A stretch of 64,000 bases of DNA. Origin: Polytrichum commune. Its lineage: Eukaryota; Streptophyta; Polytrichopsida; Polytrichales; Polytrichaceae. The position numbers were made by a program, and so were the translations under genes. The notes under the pieces are model-generated. The model saw only the letters and a list, made by a program, of their open reading frames with translations. It had not been told where the DNA came from and did not search any database. Where the stretch lies: assembly GCA_950295325.1 (NCBI GenBank), contig OX485804.1:61286533-61350532 (forward strand). The letters run 5' to 3'. Position 1 is the first letter of the stretch. Each line of letters begins with the position of its first letter. Shown here piece after piece: positions 60,928-64,000 of this stretch.

Positions 60928-61470
60928 ACCTACACCCCCACAATTTTCTTCTCTTTTCTTTTCTTCCATTCCATTTGCCTTTCCCAGCAGAGTCAGAAGG
61001 ACGGACTGTAGTATTTTGCCGCCCGATTCTTTCATGTCCATACTGTCAAGTGTCACTTTGTACATCATTCATTTTCATCATTCTCACTGCTGCAATATCC
61101 CGGTTTTGTCTCCTCGCCCCTGGTCGTCCATTCGAGGCTCCGCCTCTCTTCAGAGCAACGCCATCAAGCCTCCCAGTCTAATTCAGACGCGCTGGAGCTA
61201 GCTTCGATAGGTTTTGTGCTGTTTTTTGTGGACTATACCACCCATGAGGATGTTCCTGGGATCAGCAACCTTGTGAAAAGAAGAATTGTAGCATTCAAGC
61301 ATTACCTCCAACATTTATAAAGAGATTTGATTTTTCCTTCCCATTTCCTCCCCCTCTCCTTCTGCTCTGTCTCCTCGTGTGAAGAGCATGCGCTTCTTGT
61401 TATAATGTATTGATGAATTAAAATGTGTGTGTGTGTGTGTGTGTCTCTCTCTCTCTCTTTCTCGCATTGT
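60928..61470 (+). other. NCED 3' region with GT/CT microsatellite
   Basis: AT/pyrimidine-rich DNA follows the NCED stop. Weak polyadenylation-like motifs occur near 61316 (TTTATAAAG) and 61415 (AATTAAAA), but there is no textbook AATAAA. A run of about ten GT units at 61424-61443 is followed directly by CT repeats to about 61458. Short ORFs over the microsatellite are compositional artefacts. Confidence 0.4.
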
Positions 61471-64000
61471 GTACTGTTGTTTGTCCTCTGCACATCCAGG
61501 CCTCTCTCACATTTTTATTTGTGGAATTTGCCACAGCGCCACCATTGCCAGGAAGGAATTTGGAACCTCTGCATCGATTGAATCCCAACTGCACAAAGTG
61601 TTTCGAATCTACCTCTTGATTGTTTGTCAGAAGCAAGCATTCACTTGAGGACAGTCATAAGCCCCCTTGGTAGTTTAGTTAACGTCAGGCTCTAGGCTTC
61701 GGGTCGCTCGCCAAATCTTCAAAACCGTCGGTTTTGGACGGTTATAGCATCTTTTCATCATACCCATTTTGTCCACCTTTTCGGTGGAAGTACAATGTTT
61801 CCATTTCCAAGCATCTTTATTGAAACGAATTGGTGATGCGAGGCCTTTAGGTATCTCAGGACACATAATATCCTGTGTTTGATTCCATTGCCGGTGGAGG
61901 TCTTCATGACACCAAAGACCTCAAAACCAGTCTTGCATCAAAAACAAAACACCAAGACCTCGAAACGTCAAAAGCACCGTTGGAAATCACATTGGCATGA
62001 TCATTCTGAAATGGGTTGTGGCCAACAATGTGTGCACCTTCACAGGGACTTCATCTTGTCACTGCAGGCCTAGCCAAGTCTTCAAGTTCTTTTCTCTCAG
62101 TGCCCATGAAGGGGCAGGAGGACAAAAATGCTTTGAAGCAGCCCCTGCAATAAAGCTGCCCTGTAGTAAGTGGTCGTTGCTAGATTTGTGGGCCGTCAGT
62201 GGATTTATGATCACCTGCCCGGCCTCGCGTCAGACGTGTCAGCTGATTGACGGGTGTCAGCGCAGCCTCGGGATGGCTCCCAGCTCCTGCAGCGACGGGG
62301 GAACTAAACTTAACTTACTTTGGAAAAACCTATCTCCAAAGATGCGGCCACTTCTTCAAGACCCCTAGGGGCCGGCTATCTTTCCGTGTATACTTGGCAG
62401 CTGCAAATGCAAGCGTTCTCATGCAAAGCTGGTTACTCGGAGCAAGTCTCGGAGTAGCGTCAGAGCTAGCTAGAGTACTGGCAGTGAGGCGGGGAGCTCC
62501 GGTGGAGTGGCCACGTGACATGTATACCTACACAATTGCAATTTTTTGGCTTAACCCAAATTAAGCTTTTCAGCATCTCCCCCGTGACCTCATTCCCAAA
62601 AAAATACTGAGGAGAGCGACTTTCTGTAGCTCTCTACAACCAATTTACAGCAGTAGCAACACAGATAGGTTTCAACCATCATGTTTGTAAAATGGGTGCA
62701 ACAGATTAATCTCTGAAGTGTCCAGATTGGGCATGTCATTTTCAAAGAAGCTGTAACTTGGCACCTGTTGTTTCGAGGGATCATGTTTACTACTAGTATC
62801 AGTACCGGCATTTGCATTGGTGAAAATCCATGAAGTAGTCCTGTTCATGTTGGTGATACGAGGCCAAGAGATTGCCACTGCAGAGTAAATCAGCAGCATG
62901 ATGAGCCAGCTGCCAGATTCTCATGGGGAAACATTTCAACCACTAATTTAATAAGGGGAGAAACCACCTCAGGCTCAGGTTCTGACTGTAGCTTCAGACA
63001 CAGCGAATATCATAAAGGACACCCTCTAAGTATAAACTTCTACTAAGTGCGTGACTGGCCATCTTTTTACTGTAGGCTCTAAGTATGGTGAAAGATACGG
63101 CAAGCCGTGACCCATGGGGCCCATCCATACAAAGCACAATTCCTGCCTCGCTTGAGCTAAAGACAACACACTTACAAGACAAGGATTTGTTACGTCATGC
63201 ATGCAGAAGCACAGTGGGACGAATGAGTGTCCATTAATGTATGCCGATTAAGACACCTTCTCGCAAGATCTTGACAAGTGCATGGATCACGACGCAGGTG
63301 AGATCTAGGCTGCGATACTTCCTGGGAACTTGCCTCCTTCAAGAAAGATGTCATCAATCTTCACACAGGATTTATACATTTTGATGGAAAATATGAATTG
63401 CATTATCTGTTATTCAGGTAGATGGTGCTAAACCCATCACATTAAAGCACTTAGTGTGTGTGTGTTTCTATAATTAGACTGACGAGATTTGATTTCCCCT
63501 TTTTAGCAGTTGAAACGAGGTTCCAACGCACCAAAATTAACCTTATTTGAATCCCATGTGCAAAAGATATAAAGGTTCAAAGTTTTATTTTGTAGGTGAT
63601 CCAAAACCTACACATGAGCCCGGCACATGAGCTTGATGTTAAAGTGGCGGTCATTTCTCATAAGCAGTGAGGTTATAATTTTTGTGACTTACCATTTGAA
63701 AGGGTCTTTGTAATTCTAAAATGAAACTTAAATTAGTGTGCTATTTTGAGTATGTTTATTTAATAGTATTTTAGTTAATGCCTTCTACCCTCACAAGTAC
63801 TCACACACATTCAAACTAATTAAGTGTGATTCAATGTAATCAAACTTAACTAACCAGAATTTGAAGGTAATTGAGCGCATGGCCTAAGTATCTACAAGTA
63901 TTCATACAGATTCAAACTAATTTAAGCCTGATTAAGTAAAAGTAAGCACATTAAACCTAATTACGTTTAATGAAGTCTAAACAAGTGTAATCAAGCACAT
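61471..64000. other. Downstream intergenic DNA with a terminal tandem duplication
   Basis: No gene was recognised. ORFs of up to 123 codons (for example 61997-62368 and 62247-62564) show no family motifs. Near the end, two diverged copies of a roughly 100-bp AT-rich unit lie in tandem (about 63787-63887 and 63888-63990), both containing ATTCAAACTAATT. Otherwise nothing is assignable. Confidence 0.4.

Noticed and set aside
61675-61870. TGGTAGTTTAGTTAACG resembling an A box near 61671
   Set aside because: The nearest B-box-like site is about 200 bases away, much too far for a tRNA or SINE promoter.

Overview
The window reads as nuclear DNA of a land plant, from a gene-poor, AT-rich, transposon-dense region. 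Its one convincing intact gene is an intronless 9-cis-epoxycarotenoid dioxygenase (NCED, abscisic acid synthesis) at 59137-60927 on the + strand. NCED is a land-plant family. The diverged N-terminus, the sparse gene content and the mix of old DNA transposons would suit a large-genome seed-free plant such as a lycophyte or fern, but the lineage is a guess.

1-7.4 kb: pieces of a PIF/Harbinger-like family with CTACACT-type ends, including a transposase fragment (minus) and a Myb/SANT-like accessory relic (plus), then unclassified decayed coding traces. 7417-9230: a hAT-type transposon with perfect ends and an 8-bp target duplication, filled by a 1.3-kb C-rich minisatellite. 9.2-19 kb: decayed DNA, a tandem LRR-like relic (13.0-13.4 kb), a MITE with poly-G ends and a telomere-repeat patch (14142-14449), and tandem repeats at 18.3-19.3 kb. 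19.6-21.8 kb: a second Harbinger pair in convergent layout. 21.97-22.26 kb: a Tourist-like MITE and a tRNA-like SINE. 23064-23350: another poly-G MITE. 23.46-24.84 kb: a LINE relic (minus) with RNase H, a CCHC knuckle and an RPD-containing C-terminal domain.

25-47 kb is mostly unassignable relic sequence with small insertions: a SINE with a 16-bp target duplication (30180-30364), MITEs (31195, 31650, 37005, 40696) and a Tc1-like DD34E relic with TA ends (38631-39528). 46937-47794 is a pogo/Tigger-type element. 50-51.3 kb holds an unrecognised broken coding relic followed by a third poly-G MITE (51336-51696). 52340-54510 is a hAT element with complete ends and an 8-bp duplication, carrying a hAT dimerisation domain. 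54858-55085 is a short CTACACT element and 57270-57637 a foldback element.

57.6-61.5 kb is the NCED locus, with GC-richer upstream DNA and an upstream ORF that overlaps the NCED start codon. From 61.5 kb to the end no gene was recognised.

The transposons do not form one system: they are several independent families at different stages of decay, many with boundaries readable to the base. No LTR-retrotransposon polymerase, rRNA, tRNA gene or CRISPR array was seen.
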